From contig NZ_JACHHV010000003.1 in NCBI RefSeq assembly GCF_014202895.1, positions 1 to 64,000 of the forward strand: a stretch of DNA of 64,000 nucleotides, written 5' to 3'. Positions within the stretch are counted from its first letter, which is position 1. Every line of letters begins with the position of its first letter. This DNA comes from Lactovum miscens. GTDB lineage: Bacteria; Bacillota; Bacilli; Lactobacillales; Streptococcaceae. A program made the position numbers and the translations under genes. Shown here piece after piece: positions 1-9,495 of this stretch. The notes under the pieces were generated by a model, which worked only from the letters and a program-made list of their open reading frames with translations, was not told where the DNA came from and made no database searches.

Positions 1-95
1 TGAGACTTGGATGAATTGTTATCCAAGAAAAATGTTCAAGTATCAGACACCATTTCAGATGTATCGGGGTGGCTAAATTAAATTTGCAATTTGCC
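1..95 (+). pseudogene. IS30-family transposase, 3' end fragment with right inverted repeat
   Basis: The last 24 codons of an IS30-family transposase, ending MYRGG and TAA at 74-76, enter from the left window edge. They match the end of the transposase at 2587 except at two adjacent codons and one further residue. The shared right end of the element (aatttgcaatttgcc) stops at 95, where this copy and the copy ending at 2606 diverge. Whether the rest of the gene lies intact left of the window cannot be seen. Confidence 0.8.
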
Positions 96-152
96 GTTCA
101 GAATAAGCTTTATCTTAATCCTTAGTTGGATTTGTTTAACAACGAGATTGGT

Positions 153-1694
153 AAGTGTCAAATAATTGGCTGTAAATCTTCAAAACTGAATTTTTGTTTA
201 TATTTTAAAGCCCATCCTGAGCTTGTGAGGGCCAAGATGCGCTTGGTAAAGTGAAGTGTAATCCCATTTCATCACCTTCTTGAGCTCTGAGGTTGGCTTC
301 TGGTAAGCCCTAAAAAGGTGGTGCCAGTCATAAGCAGGCACTTCAATTTCAGGAAGGAAGTCATAATCAGTATAGGTGTTAAAGTTTTGATTCCGACGTG
401 CGCTGAGCAACTTAACCATCGCCTGAGCGCCCGCTTTACGCCAACGTCGCCCTTGTTTCTTCGTCCGATAAGTATAGAGACGGTGGTGACTTTCACAAGT
501 CCCAAGGATCGCCTCACAATCTTTGAGAAGGGAACGTTGTTTGAAAGGCTTGAGTGAGTGCCAATTACGCTGAATATAGGCTTGAAGTAAGTGCAGGTTC
601 TCAAGCTCTTCTGGTGTTTCACACAAGCTCTCAATCGTCTCATAAAAAGGAACCAAGCTTTCAGAAGCGTAAGCGTACAGTGCCTGTTGAAAGTCCTTCA
701 CCAATTCGGGCACAAACTTCAGGCGTTCCTTGATCTTCTTGTTCACGTGATAACGGTCCACAAAGTGCTCATGGCACAATGCTTCGCCACACAAGCTGTC
801 AAAGTCGCTCTTCTGATAGCCGGAACCTTCGTCTGAGTTGCTCACAATTAGGGTCTCATGCAAGTCATAGGTCTGACCCAAATAATTTTCGAGCGCTTCA
901 AAAGCCTTCTCTCGGTCCAAATCAATGAACTCTTGGTAGTGGCGAAGCTCCGTCCGCTGTTTCCCACTTTTTGACGCCCTTCACAGACTTGAAGACGGTG
1001 AAGATAAAAGTTCCCTCCGCCTTGTTTTCCCACGGAGAATGCATCGCCTTCCAGATACAAAACTTTGACTTGTCGTGTCCCTGAGGTTGGGGCATTCGCT
1101 AAGGCATTGCTTTGATTGCGGTCAATCTCTTGCCCTATTTGCTTAGCCAATTGTTGGAGCTGTGGATGGCTAATCGTGAGGGGAGAAACCAAATTAATGA
1201 GCTCTGACACTTTCCTAAATACACCCCGTGTACTCGCTTGCGCAAAGACATTCTGAACGTACTTAGATTGACGTTGTTTCGGCGCTAAGCCGAGCAGGTG
1301 ATCCACGGGATAAAACACTTCTCCAGCTTTAACATACGAGCGACGACGAAAGGTGACTGTCCCGAAGAGGAAACTCACCGTTCGACTGCGACGTTTAGCG
1401 ATTTGATAGCCCTTCTCTCTCATGGGACCGACCAACTGAGTATCCAACATTTCCAGGGCTTGACCTATCAAATCACTCACCAAGTGTTCTAAAAAATGAT
1501 TCAAGATACTTTCACGTTCTAAAATACCCGCTTTATTTGTCAAAATCTCCGTTATCTGTGATAAAATCGAGTCCATAAGAACCTTTCTAAGTTGTTTTCG
1601 CAAACTCAATTTTAAAGGTTCTTTTTCTTTTTGTCCTTTTTCTGAAATCAAAAAGCGATGGCTCTTTTGAGCTACCGCCAATTATTTTACACTT
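153..1694 (-). mobile_element. ISLre2-family insertion sequence, about 1.54 kb, inactivated
   Basis: The element holds one frameshifted transposase gene on the minus strand. Its ends are proposed from an imperfect inverted repeat: 153-173 reads aagtgtcaaataattggctg(t), and the reverse complement of 1674-1694 reads aagtgtaaaataattggcgg(t), two mismatches in 21. The size fits ISLre2 elements. No 9-bp target duplication is visible: the left flank is unrelated sequence 57 bp from an IS30 end, and the right flank is the interior of an IS30 transposase. This suggests loss or rearrangement of one flank after insertion. The boundaries are inferred; the family call rests on the protein. Confidence 0.7.
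198..1576 (-). pseudogene. ISLre2-family (UPF0236) transposase, frameshifted
   Basis: This would be a transposase of about 459 residues of the UPF0236/ISLre2 family. The N-terminal part starts at ATG 1574-1576 (MDSILSQITEIL), preceded by AGAAAGG. It runs through KVLYLEGDAFSVGKQGGGNF to VCEGRQKVGN, then leaves the frame. The rest resumes as ELRHYQEFIDLDREKAFEAL and continues to MGFKI at 198. The break is at the TTT run 960-962 (plus strand): adding one T there restores a single reading frame. That looks like a one-base homopolymer deletion, so the gene is called dead. It lies between two IS30 copies and has no role for the host. Confidence 0.8.
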
Positions 1695-2587
1695 ATGAAC
1701 GTCAGTTGATTGAGCGTTGGCACAACAAGGAGAAGCTAAGTAATCGTCGAATCGCTCAGCGCTTAAATAAAGCGCCTCAAACAATAAACAATGAACTTCA
1801 TAAAGGGGAAGTGCACTTAAAAATAAAGACAAAGTACTCTGCAACTCACGCACAAGAATGCCACAGAGCCAATAAGAGTCACTGTGGCCGACATTCTAAG
1901 CTCACGTCGGCCCTCAATAAAACCATTCGTGCGGGTGTCAGAGATAAAAAATCATTAGAAGTCATTCTTCAAGAGCTGACAGGTGTTTGTCTTCGTACCC
2001 TCTATCACTGGGTAGACAAAGGCTGGCTGGATGTAAAATATCATAATTTACTTTATCCGCATTATAAGAAAGTAAAGAAGCTCCATAAAACACCCCCTAA
2101 GCGTCCCTATGGCTTGTCCATTGACCAACGTCCAGAGGGAATTAACCAACGTGAAGCATTCGGCCATTGGGAAATCGATACGGTGCTTTTGACCAAAGAA
2201 AAAAATGACTGCCTTTTGACGCTCACAGAGCGCCAAACACGTTTTGAAATCATCCGTCTGATTCCAGATAAGTCTGCCCAATCTGTCAATACGGCACTCT
2301 TAGCACTTCAAAAGGAAACTCAGTTCGAATCCCTCACGTCGGATAATGGCCGTGAATTCGCCCGTTTACATGAAGCGGTGCCTTGTCCGGTTTACTATTG
2401 TCATGCCTATGCCAGCTTTGAACGTGGAAGCAATGAGAATCATAACCGCATGATCAGACGTTTCTTACCCAAAGGAACAAAACAAACAACAGCTCAGGCT
2501 GTTGCCAAGATTGAGACTTGGATGGCTCGTTATCCAAGAAAAATGTTCAAGTATCAGACACCACTTCAGATGTATAGGGGTGGCTAA
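1658..2587 (+). CDS. IS30-family transposase with replaced N-terminus
   Basis: DDE transposase of the IS30 family, 309 residues. An N-terminal helix-turn-helix region (ERQLIERWHNKEKLSNRRIA, about residues 14-33) is followed by the catalytic core: the first Asp in GHWEIDTVL, the second in TSDNGREFA, and the Glu in ERGSNENHNR. It ends MYRGG. From the inverted-repeat comparison, roughly the first 12 codons (1658-1694) appear to be the end of the neighbouring ISLre2 element, so the protein is a chimera whose normal start is lost. No good ribosome site precedes the ATG. Whether it is expressed or active is doubtful although the core is intact. Confidence 0.8.
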   Translation: MALLSYRQLFYTYERQLIERWHNKEKLSNRRIAQRLNKAPQTINNELHKGEVHLKIKTKYSATHAQECHRANKSHCGRHSKLTSALNKTIRAGVRDKKSLEVILQELTGVCLRTLYHWVDKGWLDVKYHNLLYPHYKKVKKLHKTPPKRPYGLSIDQRPEGINQREAFGHWEIDTVLLTKEKNDCLLTLTERQTRFEIIRLIPDKSAQSVNTALLALQKETQFESLTSDNGREFARLHEAVPCPVYYCHAYASFERGSNENHNRMIRRFLPKGTKQTTAQAVAKIETWMARYPRKMFKYQTPLQMYRGG

Positions 2588-2606
2588 ATTAAATTTGCAA
2601 TTTGCC
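1695..2606 (+). mobile_element. IS30-family element, 5' truncated
   Basis: The element runs from its junction with the ISLre2 end at about 1695 to its right terminal sequence (aatttgcaatttgcc) ending at 2606. No matching left inverted repeat (expected form ggcaaattgcaaattt) is found upstream, so the 5' end is missing. Two more, badly decayed, copies lie at 32466-32617 and 33515-34300 on the minus strand. Confidence 0.75.
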
Positions 2607-2663
2607 AAATCGATCTAGTTATTAATTTGAGTAACTTGTTTCTAAAAGTAATTTTCAAGCGTT

Positions 2664-2677
2664 GGAAAGCGCTTTTT
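2664..2677 (+). promoter_or_regulatory. Candidate cre site (CcpA operator)
   Basis: ggaaagcgcttttt matches the cre consensus TGWAARCGYTWNCW at 12 of 14 positions and lies 82 bp before the GH1 glucosidase start. Carbon catabolite repression by CcpA is the usual control for such genes in this family of bacteria. Function here is inferred. Confidence 0.5.
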
Positions 2678-2746
2678 CTGATAAAATTATATGGCATACT
2701 AAGTATTGAGTAAACGCAAAATAAATATGAACATGTGTGAACATAA

Positions 2747-4195
<1,449 letters not shown>

Positions 4196-4211
4196 TCACT
4201 TTTAAAATATA

Positions 4212-4290
4212 AAAAGAAAGGGAAGTTAAATGAAGTGACACCCAAAAGTCCAACTTTTAGGGGTCACTTCATTTAACTTCCCTTTTCTTT
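4212..4290. terminator. Long near-perfect hairpin, probable bidirectional terminator
   Basis: The arms 4212-4249 and 4253-4290 pair almost completely around a 3-nt loop (cca). The core gggaagttaaatgaagtgac pairs without a mismatch. It sits between two convergent genes, with A-rich sequence on the left and T-rich on the right, which suits termination in both directions. It is much longer than the other terminators in the window. Confidence 0.65.
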
Positions 4291-4302
4291 CGAGAGATTT
4301 AC

Positions 4303-5103
4303 TTATTTATTAAATTTTCGGATGTTGGTCATAAAGAGAGGGATGAAGAGAATCAACCAAACAATGATCATAATACTCACCCCTGTTATCCCACCAAAAA
4401 CTGAGCGACCAAAATAATCAGCAAAGCTAGCACCAATAGGTCTTGTCAGGATATAGGCGATCCAAAAGCTGATAACTTCAATCAGTGTATCGTCCTTAAC
4501 CCTCCCAAAATGTCGGAAAGCTAAGACGGCAAGAAAAATTATTAATAAAATCATTCCGCTGGTCAAATTTCCGAGTCCGAGCCCCCCAAGAGACGGACTG
4601 TCACCCAAATAATCACCTAAAGTTGTTCCCATGATAAAGGAGAGTGAGACGGAAATCCAGTACATTAACTCCGCTTTTCCGCTGTAAATCTGGTGAATTG
4701 AAATTGACCCAGCCACTTTTTTCATTAACACAAGTGATAGAAGCATTAGCACAAACCAGAAAATCGTCATTACAAGGAGGGGGATACCCAGGACAATGCG
4801 AACAGCATCTGAAATGAAGGTACCAAAGACAGCCAGCAGTGCTACTGTCAACCAATAAGGAGCCGGTTTATATTTTTTTGTAGCTAGCTGAAGCCACAAG
4901 AAGCAAAAAAATAAAATAGCTGACCAAATCATTGTAAAGAGAGCGCCAATAATTTGATTTGAAGAGATAGCCTTAACTGAAAAGTCAGAGATGGACTCCC
5001 CAAGGCCTGTAGAAATGAGTTTTGTCATCCAAAAAAGTATTGCAATTTGAGGCACCTTTGATGAACGGTAGTTTGCCTGCCAAAGTTGTTTGATTTTGTT
5101 CAT
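4303..5103 (-). CDS. COG4705-type multispanning membrane protein
   Basis: Integral membrane protein, 266 residues, resembling the COG4705 uncharacterised membrane-anchored proteins. About eight hydrophobic segments are visible. A short motif recurs four times: TGLGESISDF, FGTFISDAV, MGTTLGDYLGD and RPIGASFADYFG, each a small-residue turn followed by an acidic residue near a membrane face. That suggests an internally repeated fold and perhaps ion handling, but no function is established from sequence. The start ATG (5101-5103) has no Shine-Dalgarno. A TATACT box on the minus strand (5118-5113) lies only 9 nt before it, so the transcript may be nearly leaderless. It is convergent with the glucosidase and divergent from miaA. 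Confidence 0.75.
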   Translation of the reverse strand: MNKIKQLWQANYRSSKVPQIAILFWMTKLISTGLGESISDFSVKAISSNQIIGALFTMIWSAILFFCFLWLQLATKKYKPAPYWLTVALLAVFGTFISDAVRIVLGIPLLVMTIFWFVLMLLSLVLMKKVAGSISIHQIYSGKAELMYWISVSLSFIMGTTLGDYLGDSPSLGGLGLGNLTSGMILLIIFLAVLAFRHFGRVKDDTLIEVISFWIAYILTRPIGASFADYFGRSVFGGITGVSIMIIVWLILFIPLFMTNIRKFNK

Positions 5104-5195
5104 AACTTTGAAAGTATATGCTGCGAAGCTTAAAATTATCAGAAAAATTTGTTTTCATTATTTATTTCAACACAAAAGAAATTCTGTTGCTAGTG

Positions 5196-5201
5196 TATAA
5201 T
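5196..5201 (+). promoter_or_regulatory. -10 box of miaA, 6 nt before the ATG
   Basis: A perfect TATAAT is followed by gaaatc and then the miaA ATG. Transcription starting about 7 nt after the box would place the first base at or beside the start codon, giving a leaderless mRNA. No clear -35 hexamer is seen at 16-18 nt spacing. Confidence 0.6.
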
Positions 5202-5207
5202 GAAATC

Positions 5208-6098
5208 ATGAAGAAAAAAGTACTGGTTGTGGTAGGCCCAACTGCTGTGGGGAAGTCGGCTTTAGCGGTGAGACTGGCGCATGAGTTTAAGGGCGAAATT
5301 ATTTCAGGAGATTCTCAGCAAATTTATCGTGGTTTAAATATTGGTACTGCAAAGGTAACTAGCGATGAGATGGGTGGGATTTCTCATCATTTGATTAATA
5401 TCCGAGACTTAAATGAAAACTTTTCGGCTCATGACTTCGTTTTGTCTGCGATGACTGCCATTGAGGATATTATATCACGCGAGAAATTACCTATTATTGT
5501 TGGAGGAACTGGCCTATATATTCAAGCGCTTACTGAGGGATATCATCTTGGGGGGGAGAAAAATCATGAATCAATGATGAAACTACGTCAAAGATTGAAG
5601 TTTTATTCAGACAACGAACTAAAATTGGCTTTGAATCCTGAAAATCAAATTCAGCAGTTCAATCGTCGACGAGCTATCCGAGCAATTGAATTACAAGAGT
5701 TTGGGAAAGGAGAAAATTATGAAGTCCCGTACGATTTTGGATATATTGGACTTGAGTCCGAACGTGCGATTCTTTATGACCGAATTAATAAACGCGTAGA
5801 TCGGATGCTTGAGGTTGGGATTCTTGACGAGGCAAAAAAACTTTTTGAAGGTTACCAACAAGTTCAGGCATCAAAAGCAATAGGTTATAAAGAGTTTTTC
5901 CCATATTTTAAGGGAGAGATTTCTCTTGAAGAGGCTGTGGAAAAATTGAAACAGGACTCTCGGCGATACGCTAAACGTCAGTTGACTTGGTTTAAAAATC
6001 GGATGGATGTGAAATTCTTTGATGTTTTTGAGCTGGACTTCCTTGAAAATGTTATAATGTGTATAAGCGAATTCCTTAGAAATAGAGAGGACGACTGA
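5208..6098 (+). CDS. miaA: tRNA dimethylallyltransferase MiaA
   Basis: Transfers a dimethylallyl group to N6 of A37 in tRNAs that read codons starting with U. The protein has 296 residues, the usual length. The P-loop GPTAVGKSAL lies near residue 9, followed by GEIISGDSQQIYRGLNIGTAK, IIVGGTGLYIQALTEGY, and the C-terminal KRQLTWFKNR motif. The reading frame is open further upstream, but the protein proper starts at ATG 5208. No Shine-Dalgarno precedes it, and the -10 box ends 7 nt before it. The gene may be cotranscribed with the unknown gene starting at 6123, 24 nt after the stop. Confidence 0.95.
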   Translation: MKKKVLVVVGPTAVGKSALAVRLAHEFKGEIISGDSQQIYRGLNIGTAKVTSDEMGGISHHLINIRDLNENFSAHDFVLSAMTAIEDIISREKLPIIVGGTGLYIQALTEGYHLGGEKNHESMMKLRQRLKFYSDNELKLALNPENQIQQFNRRRAIRAIELQEFGKGENYEVPYDFGYIGLESERAILYDRINKRVDRMLEVGILDEAKKLFEGYQQVQASKAIGYKEFFPYFKGEISLEEAVEKLKQDSRRYAKRQLTWFKNRMDVKFFDVFELDFLENVIMCISEFLRNREDD

Positions 6099-6122
6099 AA
6101 TTTAGAAAGACTTATTTATACT

Positions 6123-6986
6123 ATGGTTGAAAATAATATTGATTATATTGCGTTGGCAACAAAATATGGCGGTTATATGGAAACAGACAGGGTTTATCTG
6201 GAAAATCGTTTGTCAACAATGAGCGAAGCACAGAAAATGCGGTTACTATTACCACCCCCTTCTGTGATTAACGCATACTTTACTGAACTCTACCAAAAAC
6301 GTAATCCTCAGGAAGCCACCTCATATTTCTTTGGTATGTCTCAAGCTTTTGGTATGTTTTTTCAAAAGCCTGCTTTTGGCATAGAAGGTCTCTCTCATTA
6401 TGAGCTTTTCCGTTTTATTCGCTTAAATATTGATGGAAAAGCCTATGGCTTCAGCTACATCAATGAACAAGAGGAAGCTATCATTTTTAGTGAACTTCCT
6501 GAAAAAGCGAATCAAAAGTTTATGTTAAACCTTTCTCAAATCTTCCCACAGTATGTCATTTTTGAGTTAAATGATGAAATTCATATGAAACCAAAGAAGT
6601 TTGAACGTTTCGTCAACCAACGTGATTTGACAACAATTACGTCTGCTGCTGAAAATGAAACCTATATTAAGTTCTACGGATACAATATTGATGAATTAAT
6701 TGAGCAAGGTGGGAACAGTTTTAGCATAGAAACACTTATGCAGTATGATCCAGCTCTAAAACAGTTTATCATTTATCAAAACAAAGGAGTAGCTAAGCCA
6801 AAAGTAAGACCGAAAATTAGTACTAGGTCAAAAAGTATCACCTCTCCAGTTTCTAGGAAAGGAACAAACGCTATCAAACAAGAAATTAATCCAGTTGATA
6901 GTCCAACTTCAACGGCAATTCCAAATGATTCATCACTAGTAAAATCTCCGGAATTCAAATTGCCTGAAGAAACTACTCTCTTTTAA
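6123..6986 (+). CDS. Conserved hypothetical protein with charged, proline-containing tail
   Basis: 287 residues, no family recognised. Residues 1 to about 225 look like a folded alpha/beta domain (GYMETDRVYLENRLSTMSEA, then aromatic-rich strands around IRLNIDGKAYGFSYINEQEE). The last 60 residues are low-complexity, rich in Lys, Pro, Ser and Thr (AKPKVRPKISTRSKSITSPV) and probably disordered. There is no signal peptide or membrane segment, so it is likely cytoplasmic. It lies between miaA and the SPFH gene on the same strand, and cotranscription is plausible. Start: ATG 6123 after a weak agaaag; no better start is evident. Confidence 0.6.
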   Translation: MVENNIDYIALATKYGGYMETDRVYLENRLSTMSEAQKMRLLLPPPSVINAYFTELYQKRNPQEATSYFFGMSQAFGMFFQKPAFGIEGLSHYELFRFIRLNIDGKAYGFSYINEQEEAIIFSELPEKANQKFMLNLSQIFPQYVIFELNDEIHMKPKKFERFVNQRDLTTITSAAENETYIKFYGYNIDELIEQGGNSFSIETLMQYDPALKQFIIYQNKGVAKPKVRPKISTRSKSITSPVSRKGTNAIKQEINPVDSPTSTAIPNDSSLVKSPEFKLPEETTLF

Positions 6987-7028
6987 GCTTTATCGCTTTT
7001 CTGAAGAAAAGCAAGAAAGGTTGTTATT

Positions 7029-7937
7029 ATGGTTTACGCTCTCATTGTTCCTTTGGTGATTTTATTGGTCATTGTAATCGTTGTTATTGCTTCAATTTCT
7101 TCCCTTTTGTTTGCGGTCAAGCAACAAACCGTTGCAGTTGTAGAACGCTTTGGTAAGTTTAAAACTTTAGCTCAAGCAGGTATACATGCAAAACTTCCTT
7201 GGGGTATTGATCGTATTGCTGCCCGAATTCAACTCCGACTAATTCAATCAGATATCCTCGTTGAAATGAAAACCAGTGATAATGTTTTCGTTAACATGAA
7301 TGTTTCAACACAATATCGCGTAAATGAGCAAAATATTAAGGATGCCTACTACAAACTGACAAACCCTGTTGAACAGATCAAATCATATATCGAAGATGCT
7401 CTCCGTTCTGCAGTTCCAAAACTTACCTTGGATGCACTCTTTGCCAAAAATGACGAGGTAGCTTTAGAAGTTCAAAAGCAAGTAGCTGAAGAAATGGGTA
7501 GTTATGGTTATATTATCGTAAAAACTCTAATTACTAAAATAGAACCAAATTCGGAAGTTAAGCAGTCTATGAACGAAATAAACGCGGCTCAACGTAAGCA
7601 AGATGCAGCGCAAATGTTAGCAAATGCTAACAAGATTCAAGTTGTTACTGCGGCAGAGGCAGAAGCTGAAAAAGATCGCCTTCATGGTGTCGGATTAGCT
7701 CAACAACGTAAAGCTATTGTTGATGGACTTGCTCAACAGATTAACGAGATGAAACAGACAGGTGTAGAACTTTCTGAGGAGTCTATCATGTCGATCCTCT
7801 TAATTAACCAGTATCTTGATACTCTGAACCAATTCGCTAGTAAAGGTAACTCAACTATCTTCCTTCCCGCTGGTGCTGAGGGAATTCAAGATTTGAGAAC
7901 TCAAATGTTGGCTGCTCTTGAAGCAAGTAAAAAGTAA
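7029..7937 (+). CDS. SPFH/band 7 (stomatin-like) membrane protein
   Basis: 302 residues. One N-terminal membrane anchor (about residues 5-29, hydrophobic VILLVIVIVVIAS) is followed by a band 7 domain: VAVVERFGKFKTLAQAGIH, then MKTSDNVFVNMNVSTQYRV and a coiled Ala/Glu/Gln-rich segment (EINAAQRKQDAAQMLANANK). Such proteins oligomerise at the membrane and organise microdomains or assist membrane proteases. The partner here is unknown. Start: AGAAAGG 10 nt upstream of ATG 7029. It ends at a bidirectional terminator shared with recF. Confidence 0.85.
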   Translation: MVYALIVPLVILLVIVIVVIASISSLLFAVKQQTVAVVERFGKFKTLAQAGIHAKLPWGIDRIAARIQLRLIQSDILVEMKTSDNVFVNMNVSTQYRVNEQNIKDAYYKLTNPVEQIKSYIEDALRSAVPKLTLDALFAKNDEVALEVQKQVAEEMGSYGYIIVKTLITKIEPNSEVKQSMNEINAAQRKQDAAQMLANANKIQVVTAAEAEAEKDRLHGVGLAQQRKAIVDGLAQQINEMKQTGVELSEESIMSILLINQYLDTLNQFASKGNSTIFLPAGAEGIQDLRTQMLAALEASKK

Positions 7938-7965
7938 CCTTCATGGACATAGAATGACTTAATTC

Positions 7966-8001
7966 AAAAAATCTGAGGATCATTGATCTTCAGATTTTTT
8001 T
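7966..8001. terminator. Bidirectional terminator between SPFH gene and recF
   Basis: aaaaaatctgaggatc and gatcttcagatttttt form a stem with a short loop, flanked by A and T runs on both sides. It overlaps the last codons of recF. Confidence 0.8.
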
Positions 8002-9062
8002 ATATTTCCAGCTGTGACATTAAAGATTTGGAGTTCAGTTGGAAGATTTTTTAAGTGATCAAGAGTTGTTGTGGTCAAGAAAGTTTGAGCTTTTCCGATA
8101 GAGGTTTCAAGGAGGTCTATTTGGCGTATATTATCAAGTTCGCTCATGACATCGTCAAGCAAAAGAATGGGATATTCACCTGTCTCCTGAAAAATGAGCT
8201 CAATTTCTGCAAGTTTGATAGATAAAATTATGGTTCGTTGTTGACCTTGAGAACCAAAACTTGATGCATCAATGCCATTAACAAAGAATTGGAGATTGTC
8301 TCGGTGTGGACCGATGCTGGTCTGACGCCGTATTGCATCATGGGAACGTGCCTTTTTTAGCTCAGAAGCAAAGTCAGATACAACTTTTTTCTCATAAATA
8401 AGTTTTAAATCTTCAACCCCATGGCTTAAAGAGTGGTGGATCTCATTTGCTATCTTTTCTAGATTTTCAATAAAATTATTCCTAGTAATCATAATTTTGT
8501 TTCCGTAGTCAACAAGTTGTTCATCTAGGACATCAAGGAAAATTGGGTCAATATTACCAAAATTTTCCTTAAGATAAATATTTCTTTGTTTGAGAATTCG
8601 ATTATAACGTACTGAATCATAAAGGTAAGCCACCTTGATTTGTCCAAGCTCCATGTCAAGAAAACGTCGTCGGATTGCAGGTGCACCCTTAATCAATTCT
8701 AGATCTTCGGGGGCAAACATGACCACATTGAGATGACCGATGTAGTCAGCAATTTTTCTTTCACGGAGATGATTGACTTTTGCAAGCCTTCCAGCCTTAC
8801 TCAACTGAAGTTCAAGAGGTACCCGAGTTCCATTTTTTTCAATCTCACCCTTGATTGACATTGTCTCTGCTCCCCAACGAATCAATTCTGAATCATGGTT
8901 GGTTCGATGGCTACGTGTGAGTGCCAAAAAATAAATGCTCTCTAAGATGTTCGTCTTACCTTGAGCATTTTGTCCTAAGAATATATTCAGATTGGGATGA
9001 AAACCAAGAAATAGATTATCATAGTTTCTGAAATTTTTTAGCTGAATTTTGTTGAGCTTCAT
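7980..9062 (-). CDS. recF: DNA replication and repair protein RecF
   Basis: SMC-like ATPase that loads RecA at gaps with RecO and RecR. 360 residues, normal length. The N-terminus MKLNKIQLKNFRNY is typical. Walker A is GQNAQGKTN (about residues 30-38), the signature region is SFGSQGQQRTI, and Walker B is ILLLDDVMSELD. It follows yaaA on the minus strand with a 20-nt gap, the same order as in the dnaN-yaaA-recF region of other Firmicutes, but dnaN is absent here. Transcription probably starts at the yaaA promoter. Confidence 0.95.
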   Translation of the reverse strand: MKLNKIQLKNFRNYDNLFLGFHPNLNIFLGQNAQGKTNILESIYFLALTRSHRTNHDSELIRWGAETMSIKGEIEKNGTRVPLELQLSKAGRLAKVNHLRERKIADYIGHLNVVMFAPEDLELIKGAPAIRRRFLDMELGQIKVAYLYDSVRYNRILKQRNIYLKENFGNIDPIFLDVLDEQLVDYGNKIMITRNNFIENLEKIANEIHHSLSHGVEDLKLIYEKKVVSDFASELKKARSHDAIRRQTSIGPHRDNLQFFVNGIDASSFGSQGQQRTIILSIKLAEIELIFQETGEYPILLLDDVMSELDNIRQIDLLETSIGKAQTFLTTTTLDHLKNLPTELQIFNVTAGNIKKSEDQ

Positions 9063-9082
9063 AATATTTAATTTTAATTGTC

Positions 9083-9457
9083 TTACTTATGAAAAGGAGA
9101 CCTAGGCTTATTTTTTTTAGCTGAAGGAGAGCTTTTCAGTTTTATTCTATTAGAAGCAGTCTCAAGTTGTGCTTTGATTTTAAAATTATTTTCAAGCTGT
9201 TTAATTTCGTTACGTTGCGCAATTTCTTCATCATCTGCTTTAAAAAAATTAATTTGTATATCAAAGTCAGGAAGCTCTAACTGGTCACCTGGGTAGATTT
9301 TTTTCCCACGACGGTTTTCAACCTCACCATTGTAAAAAATTCGTCCATCATTTTCAGCCAAGAAATATTTTGCTTGGCCGCCAGTTTGAATGAGACCCAG
9401 CTCCTTTAAAGCCTGTCCTAGAGTAATAAAATCTTCATAAATCGTAAGAGTTTCCAT
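9083..9457 (-). CDS. yaaA: S4-domain protein YaaA
   Basis: Small RNA-binding protein, 124 residues from the ATG chosen here. It has an S4 fold (ITLGQALKELGLIQTGGQAK, then GRIFYNGEVENRRGKKIYPG) and a basic C-terminal tail (SSPSAKKNKPRSPFHK). YaaA proteins sit beside recF in many Firmicutes. An upstream ATG exists at 9466, but it overlaps the minus-strand TATAAT box (9470-9465). The ATG at 9457 (METLTIYEDF) lies exactly 7 nt after that box and has no Shine-Dalgarno, so a leaderless start at 9457 is preferred. Confidence 0.85.
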   Translation of the reverse strand: METLTIYEDFITLGQALKELGLIQTGGQAKYFLAENDGRIFYNGEVENRRGKKIYPGDQLELPDFDIQINFFKADDEEIAQRNEIKQLENNFKIKAQLETASNRIKLKSSPSAKKNKPRSPFHK

Positions 9458-9463
9458 GTGATT

Positions 9464-9489
9464 CATTATAGCATGAAAATGCTATAATG
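9464..9489. promoter_or_regulatory. Palindromic divergent promoter, two leaderless genes
   Basis: cattatagcat and atgctataatg form a perfect 11-bp inverted repeat around gaaa. Each arm contains a TATAAT, pointing outward: plus strand 9483-9488 and minus strand 9470-9465. The ATG of ymfF (9496) and the ATG of yaaA (9457) each lie exactly 7 nt beyond their own box. Neither gene has a Shine-Dalgarno. The -35 positions would overlap the opposite promoter. Confidence 0.7.
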
Positions 9490-9495
9490 AACCCT

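Noticed and set aside
318-836. Plus-strand ORFs opposite the ISLre2 transposase
   Set aside because: They are antisense shadows of a recognisable transposase and have no ribosome site.
955-968. Programmed frameshift in the ISLre2 transposase
   Set aside because: No slippery heptamer with a following structure was seen, and a single-base loss in a run is the simpler reading.
1-2606. Composite transposon of two IS30 copies mobilising ISLre2
   Set aside because: Only IS30 right ends are visible in this interval, one copy is cut by the window edge, and the other lacks its left end.
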